A program made the translations under genes and the position numbers. A DNA stretch of 64,000 bases, taken from NCBI RefSeq assembly GCF_022012445.1, contig NZ_JAKLTS010000007.1, positions 1-64,000 of the forward strand, written 5' to 3'. Each line of letters opens with the position of its first letter. Positions within the stretch are counted from its first letter, which is position 1. Positions 19,123-30,099 of this stretch are shown one piece after another. This DNA is from Massilia sp. TS11. GTDB taxonomy: Bacteria > Pseudomonadota > Gammaproteobacteria > Burkholderiales > Burkholderiaceae_D. The notes under the pieces were generated by a model. That model ran no database searches and had not been told where the DNA came from. It worked only from the letters and a program-made list of their open reading frames with translations.

Positions 19123-19472
19123 GCAGGCAAGGGTAGCAGGTCCGGCGCCAGAAAGCGCGTGCGGCCAGCCGCATCGGCCAGGCGCGCCGCGCTGTAGTGG
19201 CGCGCCAGCAGGCCGCGTGCATCCTCGAGGGCGGCCGGACCATGCGCATGCAGCAGGCGCACCAGGGCCTCGGTCACGGTCCAGTGGAATTTGTCGTGCG
19301 CGCCCAGGCCGCGCGCATAGGCCGCGATCAGCGTGCAGCAGCGTGCGACCGCGTCGTCGAGCGGGTAGCGCTGCACGAGGATCCGCGCCAGGCGGATATG
19401 GCCGGCATGGTTGAAGTGGGACGGCGCCAGGCTGCCGTCGCTGATTTGCTGGAGGAAGAGGTCATCGTTCAT
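19119..19472 (-). CDS. Uncharacterised small protein with N-terminal HFNHAGHIRLA motif
   Basis: The 117-residue product was not assigned to a named family. It has a histidine-rich motif SHFNHAGHIRLAR (~18-30) and a second segment GAHDKFHWTVTEALVRLLH (~57-75), resembling a group of uncharacterised helical proteins that share an H-x-x-H start. The paired His residues could bind a metal (inference). It is translationally coupled to the MerR regulator, so it may be the partner or target of that regulator. Confidence 0.65.
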   Translation of the reverse strand: MNDDLFLQQISDGSLAPSHFNHAGHIRLARILVQRYPLDDAVARCCTLIAAYARGLGAHDKFHWTVTEALVRLLHAHGPAALEDARGLLARHYSAARLADAAGRTRFLAPDLLPLPA

Positions 19473-19524
19473 GGCGCCAGTCTGCAGCTGTCTACGCTAG
19501 ACAGGTCAAGCGTGGACGAAAAAA

Positions 19525-19547
19525 AACGGCGGGACCGCCCCGCCGTT
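19525..19547 (-). terminator. Bidirectional rho-independent terminator
   Basis: Stem AACGGCGG / CCGCCGTT, with T-runs on both strands (TTTTT on plus, eight T on minus). It lies directly after the stop of the M3 peptidase gene on the minus strand and so probably ends the peptidase transcript. Confidence 0.8.
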
Positions 19548-19560
19548 TTTCTGGCCGCGC

Positions 19561-21675
19561 TTACTGCGCCGTCAGGCCGCGCCGCTCGAGCAGGGGCTTG
19601 ATGTTCGGCTCACGCCCGCGCACGTTCTTGAACATCTGCATCGCATCCATCGTGCCGCCACGCGACAGCAGCTTCTCGCGGAACAGGTCGCCGTTCTTGC
19701 GCTGCAGGCCGCCGTGCTCCTTGAACCATTCGACGGTGTCGGCATCGAGGCGCTCGGCCCAGACATAGCCGTAGTAGCCGGCCGAATAGCCGCCCGCGAA
19801 GGTGTGCGAGAAGTAGGCGGTGCGGTAGCGGGTCGGCACCGGAGCGAAGTCGACGCCGGCCTCTTTCAGGGCCTGGGCTTCGAAGGCCACGACGTCGGTC
19901 GGCATCTGCTCCGGCGTCAGCTGGTGCCAGCGCTGGTCGAGGATCGAGGCGGCCAGATACTCGGTGGTGCGGTAGCCTTCATTGAAGCGGGCCGAGGCCT
20001 GCACCTTGTCCAGCAGTTCGGTCGGCATCGGCGCGCCGGTCTGGTAGTGGCGCGCGTAGTTCTTCAGGATTTCGGGCCAGGTCATCCACATCTCGTTCAC
20101 CTGGGACGGGAACTCGACGAAGTCGCGCGGCACCCGCGTGCCCGAGAAGCGCGGATAGGTCACGTTCGAGAACATGCCATGCAGGGCGTGGCCGAACTCG
20201 TGGAACATGGTGCGCACTTCATCATAGGTCAACAGGGTCGGCTCGCCGGCCGGCGGCTTGGGGATGTTGAGGTGGTTGGCCACGACCGGCTTGGTGCCCA
20301 TCAGCTTGGACTGGCTGACATAGGCATTCATCCACGCGCCGCCGCGCTTGCTCGGGCGCGCATACATGTCGGCGATGAAGATGGCCAGTTGCTTGCCGTC
20401 GCGGTCGAATACGTCGAACACCTTGACGTCGTCGGTGTAGACCGGCAGGTCCTTGCGTTCCTTGAAGCTGATGCCGTACACCTTGTTGGCCGCGTAGAAC
20501 ACGCCATTGACCATCACCGAGTTCATCTCGAAATAGGGCTTGAGCTGCTTGGCGTCGAAGCTGTACTTCTGGGCGCGCAGCTTGTCGGCATAGTAGTCCC
20601 AGTCCCAGGCGGCCAGCTGGAAGCCGCCGTTTTCGGCGTCGATCAGCTTCTGCAGTTCGGCCGCTTCCTTCTTGGCATTGGCGACGGCCGGCTTGGCCAG
20701 TTCGCTCAGCAGGCTGTTGACGGCCGTGGCCGAATGGGCGGTCTGGTCTTCGAGGGCGAAATCGGCATAGGTCTTGTAGCCGAGCAGCTTGGCGCGTTCG
20801 GCGCGCAGCTTGACGATCTGCAGCACCACCTCGCGGTTGTCATACTCGCCGCCCTTGATGCCGCGCGCCATCGAAATGCCCATCAGGCGCTCGCGCACGG
20901 CGCGGTTCTTCAGCACGGCCAGCGGCGGCTGGCCGCTGGTGTTGACGATGGCGATCGCAAACTTGCCATCCTTGCCCATCTTCTTGGCCAGGTCGGCGGC
21001 GGCCTTGATGGCGGCCTCGCTCATGCCGTCCAGCTCTTCCTTGGTGTCGACGATCATGGCCGAGGCGTTCGCTTCCTTCAGCACGTTCTGAGCGAACTTG
21101 GTCTGCAGCTCGGCCAGCTTGCTGTTGTAGGCCTTGAGCTTCTCCTTGTCGGCCGCCGACAGCTGGGCGCCGGCGCGCACGAAGTCGGTGTGGTAGCGCT
21201 CGAGCAGATACTTGGCTTCGGCGTCGAGGCCGAGCTGGTTCTTGCGCTCGTACAGGTAGTTGACGCGCTGCCACAGCTTGTCGTTCAGGCGGATGAAGTC
21301 GCTATGGGCCGACAGCTTGGGCGCCAGTTCACGGTCGATCGCCTGCATCGCGTCATTGGTGACGGTGCCGTTCAGATTCGAGAAGGTGGTCGCCACGCGG
21401 CTCAGCAGCTGGCCCGATTTTTCCAGCGCCACGATGGTGTTCTGGAAAGTCGGCTTGGCCGGATTGTTGGCGATCGCTTCGACTTCCTTGACCTGCTCGG
21501 CCATGCCTTCCACATAGGCCGGCATGAAGTGCTCGTTCTTGATTTTGTCGAAGGCCGGGTAGCCGAGCGGCAGGGTGCTCGGCTTGGCAAACGGGTTGGC
21601 CGGGTCGAGGGCCGCGTGGGCCGCGCCGCCCAGGAAGGCGAAGGCCACCGCAGCGGCCATCATCAGTTTTTTCAT
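19561..21675 (-). CDS. Exported M3-family oligopeptidase / dipeptidyl carboxypeptidase (copy 1)
   Basis: The 704-residue product has a Sec signal peptide (MMAAAVAFAFLGGAAHA) and the M3 zinc motif FHEFGHALH (His-Glu-Phe-Gly-His at ~491). The length and the LDPANPFAKPS start match Dcp-type peptidyl-dipeptidases, which remove C-terminal dipeptides from short peptides. The signal peptide suggests a periplasmic location. AGAGGAG lies 10 nt before ATG. It is 22 bp downstream of a close paralogue, with which it shares long identical stretches (IAIVNTSGQPPLAVL). A terminator follows it. Confidence 0.92.
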   Translation of the reverse strand: MKKLMMAAAVAFAFLGGAAHAALDPANPFAKPSTLPLGYPAFDKIKNEHFMPAYVEGMAEQVKEVEAIANNPAKPTFQNTIVALEKSGQLLSRVATTFSNLNGTVTNDAMQAIDRELAPKLSAHSDFIRLNDKLWQRVNYLYERKNQLGLDAEAKYLLERYHTDFVRAGAQLSAADKEKLKAYNSKLAELQTKFAQNVLKEANASAMIVDTKEELDGMSEAAIKAAADLAKKMGKDGKFAIAIVNTSGQPPLAVLKNRAVRERLMGISMARGIKGGEYDNREVVLQIVKLRAERAKLLGYKTYADFALEDQTAHSATAVNSLLSELAKPAVANAKKEAAELQKLIDAENGGFQLAAWDWDYYADKLRAQKYSFDAKQLKPYFEMNSVMVNGVFYAANKVYGISFKERKDLPVYTDDVKVFDVFDRDGKQLAIFIADMYARPSKRGGAWMNAYVSQSKLMGTKPVVANHLNIPKPPAGEPTLLTYDEVRTMFHEFGHALHGMFSNVTYPRFSGTRVPRDFVEFPSQVNEMWMTWPEILKNYARHYQTGAPMPTELLDKVQASARFNEGYRTTEYLAASILDQRWHQLTPEQMPTDVVAFEAQALKEAGVDFAPVPTRYRTAYFSHTFAGGYSAGYYGYVWAERLDADTVEWFKEHGGLQRKNGDLFREKLLSRGGTMDAMQMFKNVRGREPNIKPLLERRGLTAQ

Positions 21676-21697
21676 GCTCGTTTTTCTCCTCTTGGGT

Positions 21698-23800
21698 TTA
21701 CTTCACGCTCAGGCCACGACGCTCGAGCAGCGGTTCGATGCGCGGATCACGGCCACGGAAGGTTTTAAACAATTGCATCGCATCCTCGGTGCCGCCGCGC
21801 GAGAGCAGGCTCTGGCGGAACCAGTCGCCGTTCTTGCGCAGCAGGCCGCCGTGCTCCTTGAACCAGTCGACGGTGTCGGCGTCCAGGCGCTCGCTCCACA
21901 GATACGAGTAGTAGCCAGCCGAATAGCCGCCGGCGAAGGCGTGCGAGAAATAGGTGCTGCGGTAGCGCGGCGGCACCGGCGCGAAGTCGGCCCCAGCCTC
22001 CTTGCGCACCTGGTCTTCGAAGGCCAGCGCATCGGTCGGGATCGCGTTCGGGGCCAGCTGGTGCCAGCGCTGGTCGAGAATCGAGGCCGTCACGTTTTCG
22101 GTCGTCAGGAAGCCCTGGTTGAACTTCTTGGCGGCGGCCACCTTGTCGAGCAGGTCCTGCGGAATCGGCGCGCCGGTCTTGTAGTGCTTGGCGTAGTTCT
22201 TCAGCACCTCGGGCCAGACGGCCCACATCTCATTGACCTGGGACGGATACTCGACAAAGTCGCGCGGCACATTGGTGCCGGCCAGGCGCGGATAGGTGAC
22301 ATTCGAGAACATGCCGTGCAGCGCATGGCCGAACTCGTGGAAGGCCGTGCGCACCTCGTCATAGGTCAGCAGGGTCGGCTCGCCCTGGGGCGGCTTGGGA
22401 ATATTCAGGTGATTGGCGACGACCGGCATCGTGTGCATCAGCTTGGACTGGGACACGTATTCGTTCATCCAGGCCCCGCCCTGCTTGTTGCCGCGCGCGT
22501 ACATGTCGGCGATGAAGATGGCCAGCTGCTTACCGTTCTTGTCGAACACGTCGAACACGCGCACATCGGGATCATAGACCGGCAGGTCCTTGCGCTCCTT
22601 GAAGCTGATGCCGTACAGCTTGTTGGCGGCGAAGAACACGCCGCGCGTCAGCACATTGTCGAGCTCGAAGTAGGGCTTGAGCAGATTCTCGTCGAGCGAG
22701 AACTTCTCGGCGCGCAGCTTCTCCGTGTAGTAAGCCCAGTCGGCCGCGCCGACCGCATAGCCGGCCATCTTCGACAGCTCGGCCGCTTCCTTGCGCGCAT
22801 TCGCCACGGCCGGCTTGGCCAGCTCGGCCAGCATGCTGTTGACGGCCGCCGTGGTCTTGGCGGTCTGGTCCTCGAGCGCATAGGCGGCGTAGTTCGGATA
22901 GCCGAGCAGGGCCGCACGTTCGGCGCGCACCTTCGCCAGCTTCAGCACGACGGCGCGGTTGTCGAACTCGCCGCCGCTGCTGCCGCGCTTGAGCGAGGCG
23001 GCCATCAGCTTCTCGCGCGCGGCGCGGTTGCTCATCACGGCCAGCGGCGGCTGGCCGCTGGTGTTGACGATGGCGATGGCGAACTTGCCGTCCTTGCCCA
23101 TCTTCTTGGCCAGCTCGGCGGCGGCGCTGATGGCCGCCTCGCTCATGCCGGCCAGTTCTTCGCGCGTGTCGTACACGACGGCGGCGGCGTTCTTCTCCTT
23201 CAGCACGTTCTGGCTGAACTGGGTCTGCAGCGTGGCGTTCTCGGCGTTCAGGGCCTTGAGCTTGTCCTTGTCGGCCGCGCTCAGTTTGGCGCCCGAACGC
23301 ACGAAGTCGAGGTAGTAGCGCTCGAGCAGATGGCGCGCTTCGGCATCGAGCTTGAGCTTGGCGCGCTGGGCGTACAGGGTCTGCACGCGCTGCCACAGCT
23401 TGTCGTTCAGGTAGATGGCGTCGCCGTGGGCCGACAGGCGCGGGGCCATGTCGCGCTCGATCGCGTCCATCTCGTCATTCGTGTTGGCGCTCGACAGATT
23501 GGAGAAGGCCACGGCCACGCGGTTGAGCAGCTGGCCCGACTTTTCCATCGCCACGATGGTGTTGTCGAAGGTCGGCGCCTTGGGGTTGTTGGCGATGGCG
23601 GCGATTTCCTCCAGCTGGGCGGCCATGCCTGCCTCATAGGCCGGACGGAAATGTTCGTTTTTGATCTTGTCGAAAGCCGGGTACTGGAAGGGCAGGCTGC
23701 TCGGCTTGGCAAAGGGATTGGCGGGGTCGAGCGGCGCGGCGTGCAGCAGGCCACCGAAAGCGAGGGCGGCGGCCAGAACGAGCAGGCGGGGGTGTTTCAT
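21698..23800 (-). CDS. Exported M3-family oligopeptidase / dipeptidyl carboxypeptidase (copy 2)
   Basis: The 700-residue product has a signal peptide (RLLVLAAALAFGGLLHA), the zinc motif FHEFGHALH at ~488, and the same LDPANPFAKPSSLP start as the next gene. Start 23800 is preferred over 23809 because a GAGG site lies 9 nt upstream, whereas 23809 would place it next to the start codon. Tandem duplication is evident. Both copies keep HEFGH and the downstream Glu region, so both should be active; differing substrate preference is inference. Confidence 0.9.
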   Translation of the reverse strand: MKHPRLLVLAAALAFGGLLHAAPLDPANPFAKPSSLPFQYPAFDKIKNEHFRPAYEAGMAAQLEEIAAIANNPKAPTFDNTIVAMEKSGQLLNRVAVAFSNLSSANTNDEMDAIERDMAPRLSAHGDAIYLNDKLWQRVQTLYAQRAKLKLDAEARHLLERYYLDFVRSGAKLSAADKDKLKALNAENATLQTQFSQNVLKEKNAAAVVYDTREELAGMSEAAISAAAELAKKMGKDGKFAIAIVNTSGQPPLAVMSNRAAREKLMAASLKRGSSGGEFDNRAVVLKLAKVRAERAALLGYPNYAAYALEDQTAKTTAAVNSMLAELAKPAVANARKEAAELSKMAGYAVGAADWAYYTEKLRAEKFSLDENLLKPYFELDNVLTRGVFFAANKLYGISFKERKDLPVYDPDVRVFDVFDKNGKQLAIFIADMYARGNKQGGAWMNEYVSQSKLMHTMPVVANHLNIPKPPQGEPTLLTYDEVRTAFHEFGHALHGMFSNVTYPRLAGTNVPRDFVEYPSQVNEMWAVWPEVLKNYAKHYKTGAPIPQDLLDKVAAAKKFNQGFLTTENVTASILDQRWHQLAPNAIPTDALAFEDQVRKEAGADFAPVPPRYRSTYFSHAFAGGYSAGYYSYLWSERLDADTVDWFKEHGGLLRKNGDWFRQSLLSRGGTEDAMQLFKTFRGRDPRIEPLLERRGLSVK

Positions 23801-23880
23801 CGTGGGCATCCTCGAGGCATTTCTGAAGCGCACGAGTGTAGCAGGATGCCCCTGGGCAGTCAGCGAAAACCCGGTATGTA

Positions 23881-24447
23881 TCAGGGGTGAAGTTGTTTTT
23901 CGATGCGGCGGTCCGGCACCAGCCAGATCAGGGCCACGAGCGAATAAATCCCGAAGCCGATCCAGGGCGCCTGCCAGGCCACCAGCACCCCGACGACATA
24001 CAGCGCCAGCGACAGCTTGCCCTTGCTGTCGCTGCCCAGGGCCGCGCGCAGCGTGGCATTGTGGGCGGCCAGGGTCCAGGTCAGGATCGTGTAGGCAATC
24101 GCGCACATCAGCAGCACGACGCCGTAAGCGGCCATCGGCAGCGCGGCAAAATGGTTCTCGCCCATCCAGCCCGAGACGAAGGGCAGCAGCGACAGCCAGA
24201 ACAGCAGGTGCAGATTGGCCCACAGCACCGCGCCATTCACATGCGTGACCGCATGCAGCAGATGGTGGTGGTTGCTCCAGTAGATGCCGACGTAGATGAA
24301 GCTCAGCACATAACTGAGGAACACCGGCGCCAGCGGCAGCAGGGCCGTCAGGTCCTCGCCATGCGGCACCTTCATCTCGAGCACCATGATGGTGATGATG
24401 ATGGCGATGACGCCATCGCTGAAGGCTTCCAAGCGGCCCTTGCCCAT
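23881..24447 (-). CDS. TMEM175-family (DUF1211) membrane protein, putative K+ channel
   Basis: The 188-residue product has six hydrophobic segments and the family signature FSDGVIAIIIT (~9-19), followed by helix 2 (LSYVLSFIYVGIYWSNHHHLLH). Bacterial TMEM175 proteins of this length form tetrameric potassium-permeable channels. There is a histidine cluster after helix 2, typical of the family. It lies 13 bp upstream-to-downstream of slyX on the same strand and may be co-transcribed with it. Confidence 0.88.
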   Translation of the reverse strand: MGKGRLEAFSDGVIAIIITIMVLEMKVPHGEDLTALLPLAPVFLSYVLSFIYVGIYWSNHHHLLHAVTHVNGAVLWANLHLLFWLSLLPFVSGWMGENHFAALPMAAYGVVLLMCAIAYTILTWTLAAHNATLRAALGSDSKGKLSLALYVVGVLVAWQAPWIGFGIYSLVALIWLVPDRRIEKQLHP

Positions 24448-24460
24448 GCCTCGTCCTTGT

Positions 24461-24673
24461 TCAGTAATGCGGCGGCCGCTCGTTGAGCGGGACCTGGGCG
24501 CCGTTCTGGGCCAGATTGCGCACGTGCTCGGCCAGGCCGGCGACCAGGGCTTCGAGGTCCTCGATCCGGCGCGACTGCGCGTACACGGTCTGGTTCAGGG
24601 TGTCGACCAGGTCTTCCATCGCGACCAGCTTGAGTTCGATATCGACCAGGCGGCTTTCGTGTTCTGCTTGCAT
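24461..24673 (-). CDS. slyX: SlyX family protein
   Basis: The 70-residue product is one long coiled coil (ESRLVDIELKLVAMEDLVDT) ending in the characteristic PPHY. SlyX is a small widespread proteobacterial protein of unknown role. Length and terminal motif match the family. Confidence 0.88.
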   Translation of the reverse strand: MQAEHESRLVDIELKLVAMEDLVDTLNQTVYAQSRRIEDLEALVAGLAEHVRNLAQNGAQVPLNERPPHY

Positions 24674-24700
24674 GCTGTGGTGTCGGGCAAAAGCGCCAGT

Positions 24701-26875
24701 TTAGCCGAGGTAGGGCGTGTACTCGAAGCCATTCCCGATCAGGCCGATCACATTGCTCTGGTTCTCAGGCGATTCGCTGAAGGCGGCCAGCACCTCGGCG
24801 CGCGAACCGCCATTGGCCAGCTGGGCCATCCAGAAGTTGTAGCCGCCGCTGTCGGGATCGCGGTGCAGGACGTTGTTGTACAGCTTGGTGACGAACACGC
24901 TGTCGCTCGGATTGGCGCCGCCATACACGCTGGCAAACTCCTGACTGCTGATAAAGCCACCGGCCACCTGCTTGAGCGAGGCGCCATTGTCCATGATCTT
25001 CATCCAATAGCCGAGCCCGCCCAGATCGGGCACGCGGTTGAAGGCCGCCTGATAGATGCGGAAGGCCTGGCCGCCGGTGCCGTTGATGTCGAGCGCGATC
25101 GCCTTGTCGCTGAAATTGATGCGCTCGATGTTGGCGAGCACATCGGTCAGACCGGCGCCGCTGAGTACGAAGCCGCTGCCATTGGCCTTCAGGCTGTAGG
25201 CGCTGAAGGCGCTGTTGACGAGCAGGGTATCGAGGCCGGCGCCGCCGTCGAGCACGCCGCTGGCGGCCGGCAGCGCAATGCTGTCGGCGCCGGCCGAATA
25301 GGTCTTGTTGGCGCTGCTGTTGATGCTGAACGTCAGCGCGCTCGAGACGGCCGACAGGTTCTCGGCCGCGTCGATGCCGCGCACCGTCAGGCTGTAGCTG
25401 CCATTGGCCAGGGGCAGGGTGCTGGCCGCGCTCCAGCTGTTATCGGCACCGATGGCGGCGGTGCCGACCACGACGCCGTCCTTGATCAGCTGCACGCTCG
25501 TATTGATCTCGCCCTTGCCGCTGAACACAGGCAGATTGGTGCTGACCACGCCGCTCGCATCCTTGGCCACGCTGAGCGTCGGCACCGAGGGCGGGGTCAC
25601 ATCGATCTTGAAGCTCAGGGGCGCGCTGAAGGCCGAGCTGTTGCCGGCCGCATCGGTGGCGCGCGCGGCCAGGGTGAAGCTGCCTTCGCCCAGGTTCAGC
25701 GTGGTCAGGCTCCAGTCGCCGCTGGCGCTGGCCGTGGTGCTGCCAACGCTGATCGCGCCCTGGTAGACCTGCACGGTCGAACCGGCCTCGGCCTTGCCGC
25801 TGACGGTCGCGCTCTGGCTGCCGCCGCGCAGGTAGCCGGCCGCGTTCAGATTGGCGCTGATGGTCGGCGCATCGGGCGGCGTGGTGTCGGCGGCCAGCAG
25901 CGACTGCACCGACAGCATCATGTCGGCGAATTTGATGTTCTCGATATTGCGCAGCACGTCATTGGTATTCGTGCCCGTCAGCAGCACGCTGCCATTGCTG
26001 CCGGCCTTGACCACATAACTGGCGCGCACGCCGCTGAGGATCAGGGTATCGGTGCCGTCGCCGCCGTCGATGGTGTCGCTGCCGGTCAGTGGTTCGAGCA
26101 GGTCGTCGCCACTGCTGCCGGTCAGCATGTCATTGCCGCTCGTGCCGGTCAGATAGTAGGCGGTGATCTGGGCGCCCACACCACGTTTGCCTGCCAGGCC
26201 ATCCCCGCCGTACAGCCAGTTCAGGGCCGCCAGGTCGTAGGCGCGAAAGCTCGTGTAGGGGCCGCCCGACTCGTTGTAGGCCATCAGCGTGTAGGCCGTG
26301 CTGTCGGTGGCGGCCGGCAGCACGGCGCTATTGCCGGTCGTGCCTTCGAACGGGTGCTTCAGGCCCAGCATGTGGCCCAGTTCATGCAGCAGGGTCTCGT
26401 AGCCATAGCTGCCCTGGGCCAGGGTGCCGTTCTGGCTCGCCCACTCCTTGTTGTCAATGTAGACGTAGGCCGTGGCCGAGTAGGAGGTCAGCACATTGGT
26501 GCTGGTGTCGTAGTTGTAGTTGTAGGTCCAGCTGCACAGGCCCGAGGTCGAGGCATTGGTCGTGATGTCGACATCGCACAGGTGGACCTGGGCCTTGGCC
26601 GCGTCCGTCGTCTCGACGAACTGGATGCCCGTCACCGCCGTCAGATAGGCCATCGCCAGGCGCGCATTGGCCTGCTGGGTAGCGCTGAAGGCCGCGCGCG
26701 TGGCCGGATTGATGTCGCTGTTGTTCGCTTCGTTGTTGCTGGCGACCGAGAACGTGTAGTAGATCGTGTTGAAGTCCGGCGTCAGGAAATTCCAGTGCGG
26801 ACCATTGTCGAGCAGGGCGTCGATCCAGTTGTAGCCGGACAGGGGAACCTTGCTGATGTCGGAGACGGTAGCCAT
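24701..26875 (-). CDS. Serralysin-like secreted metalloprotease with Ig-like repeats and DUF4214
   Basis: The 724-residue product has a metzincin zinc site HELGHMLGLKH (~164-174) and Met-turn TLMAYNE, placing it in peptidase family M10/serralysin. After it come a short RTX-type calcium-binding stretch (GSDTIDGGDGTDTLI, ~265-280), two Ig-like domains (~350-550, DAAGNSS and DAAENLS), a second GGAGLDTLL stretch and a C-terminal DUF4214 domain (AFNRVPDLGGLGYW). No Sec signal is seen, which fits type I secretion. ATG 26875 is chosen; a TTG 33 bp upstream is possible. No protease inhibitor or T1SS genes are adjacent. Confidence 0.88.
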   Translation of the reverse strand: MATVSDISKVPLSGYNWIDALLDNGPHWNFLTPDFNTIYYTFSVASNNEANNSDINPATRAAFSATQQANARLAMAYLTAVTGIQFVETTDAAKAQVHLCDVDITTNASTSGLCSWTYNYNYDTSTNVLTSYSATAYVYIDNKEWASQNGTLAQGSYGYETLLHELGHMLGLKHPFEGTTGNSAVLPAATDSTAYTLMAYNESGGPYTSFRAYDLAALNWLYGGDGLAGKRGVGAQITAYYLTGTSGNDMLTGSSGDDLLEPLTGSDTIDGGDGTDTLILSGVRASYVVKAGSNGSVLLTGTNTNDVLRNIENIKFADMMLSVQSLLAADTTPPDAPTISANLNAAGYLRGGSQSATVSGKAEAGSTVQVYQGAISVGSTTASASGDWSLTTLNLGEGSFTLAARATDAAGNSSAFSAPLSFKIDVTPPSVPTLSVAKDASGVVSTNLPVFSGKGEINTSVQLIKDGVVVGTAAIGADNSWSAASTLPLANGSYSLTVRGIDAAENLSAVSSALTFSINSSANKTYSAGADSIALPAASGVLDGGAGLDTLLVNSAFSAYSLKANGSGFVLSGAGLTDVLANIERINFSDKAIALDINGTGGQAFRIYQAAFNRVPDLGGLGYWMKIMDNGASLKQVAGGFISSQEFASVYGGANPSDSVFVTKLYNNVLHRDPDSGGYNFWMAQLANGGSRAEVLAAFSESPENQSNVIGLIGNGFEYTPYLG

Positions 26876-26948
26876 GGCGGAGCTCAGCGCAAGTTGGGGT
26901 CTCAGCAAGTATTTGCCCGCCGGCCAGCCCCTGTCAATCAGATTTTCT

Positions 26949-29018
<2,070 letters not shown>

Positions 29019-29059
29019 GGACGGCGGTGGCTGCGGCAGAGCCGGCCATTGTACCGCGC

Positions 29060-29947
29060 TTACAGGTAGCGCTGGCGGTACTGGGCGAACAGGCGCTCGG
29101 CGACCGGGCTCAGGCGCTGGATTTCCTCGTCCGTGTTGGGCGCCTGCCAGTCGGTGCGCCAGATCACGGTCTCGTCCTCGCGCAGCGTGACCCCGCCGGC
29201 CACGCTGCCGGCCGGCTGGTAGTGGGCCGCCAGGGCCCAGGGGAAGTCGCGCCGGTAGCCGCGCCGCGCATTGCCGAGGCCAAAGTCGAGCAGCATGTGC
29301 TCATCGACCAGACAGACGGCATGGCCCTCGATCTGGCCCGGCGCGGCGAAGCCCTGGCCGCCGAGCAGGAAGCGGCGGCCGGCCGCGTTGATGTCGACAT
29401 AGCAGGACAGCAGGCGGGCCGCATGGCCGTGCGCCTGGGCGGCGCGCTCGGCCAGCATGCTGATCAGGAAGCACATGCTGCCGTAGGTGTCGGCGTACAG
29501 CCAGCCGAGGTCATAAAAATGGTCGTACAGGTCGGCGGCCAGCTGGCCGAGCGCCGGGTCGTCGACGGCCACACCGAACTGCTGCTGGCGCAGCGGGGCG
29601 CGGACGATGAACAGGCTGTCGAATTTGCGCCGGTATTCGTCCAGCAGCACCTGAAAGCGCGGCGTCGGCTGGACGGCGCGCGGGTGGTGCAGGCCGGCCG
29701 GCCAGTCGAAACTGACCAGCTCCGCAGCGGCGAATTTGTCGAGCTGGCGGCGGATCGTCTTGGGCGAATAGCGCAAGGACGCGTACAGGCCGGGCAGCGC
29801 GACGGCGCGGCCGGCCAGGAAGGCTTCACCCAGCTTGAGAAACAAATCGTAGCCGACCATGCTGGATGTCATGGGCAGGCTCGCCACCACCCAGTCGCGC
29901 ACGTCGGAGACGGCGCGCAGAAGGCTGGTGGTGCGCTGGGTCAACAT
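29060..29947 (-). CDS. Winged-helix protein with possible transglutaminase-like domain
   Basis: The 295-residue product matches no family that I recognise with confidence. Residues ~30-85 look like a winged helix (VALPGLYASLRYSPKTIRRQ, then LVSFDWP). The C-terminal half contains YGSMCFLISMLAERAAQAHG (155-174) followed by ARLLSCYVD, then EGHAVCLVDEHMLLDFGLG (207-225). The spacing Cys159 / His209 / Asp221 and the G-x-C...L-x-R-A-x-G-x-x-A-R-x-x-x-G-Y-like context resemble transglutaminase/NAT-type catalytic folds. If correct, it would join DNA binding to a thiol enzyme or its inactive sensor derivative. This is inference. An AT-rich divergent promoter lies upstream. Confidence 0.55.
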   Translation of the reverse strand: MLTQRTTSLLRAVSDVRDWVVASLPMTSSMVGYDLFLKLGEAFLAGRAVALPGLYASLRYSPKTIRRQLDKFAAAELVSFDWPAGLHHPRAVQPTPRFQVLLDEYRRKFDSLFIVRAPLRQQQFGVAVDDPALGQLAADLYDHFYDLGWLYADTYGSMCFLISMLAERAAQAHGHAARLLSCYVDINAAGRRFLLGGQGFAAPGQIEGHAVCLVDEHMLLDFGLGNARRGYRRDFPWALAAHYQPAGSVAGGVTLREDETVIWRTDWQAPNTDEEIQRLSPVAERLFAQYRQRYL

Positions 29948-30099
29948 AAGTATTTACAATTTTTGCAATAATTCTGTATTGTAATAGCTTGACGTGTGGC
30001 AAATTGCTTCATCCTTGTAAGCACTTGTATCCGTCGCGTGCTGGCAGGGGGGGCGGGCCTGCGCTACCATGCAGCTTAGCCCCCGAATGAGCAGAAATA
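29948..30099. promoter_or_regulatory. AT-rich divergent spacer with inverted repeat TTACAAT...ATTGTAA
   Basis: The 152-bp spacer between the winged-helix gene and the DUF1857 gene has TTACAAT at 29954-29960 and its inverse ATTGTAA at 29978-29984, a 24-bp (about two turns) centre spacing, starting 7 bp from the ATG of the winged-helix gene. This is the expected position for autoregulation by that protein, but nothing shows binding. Confidence 0.35.
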
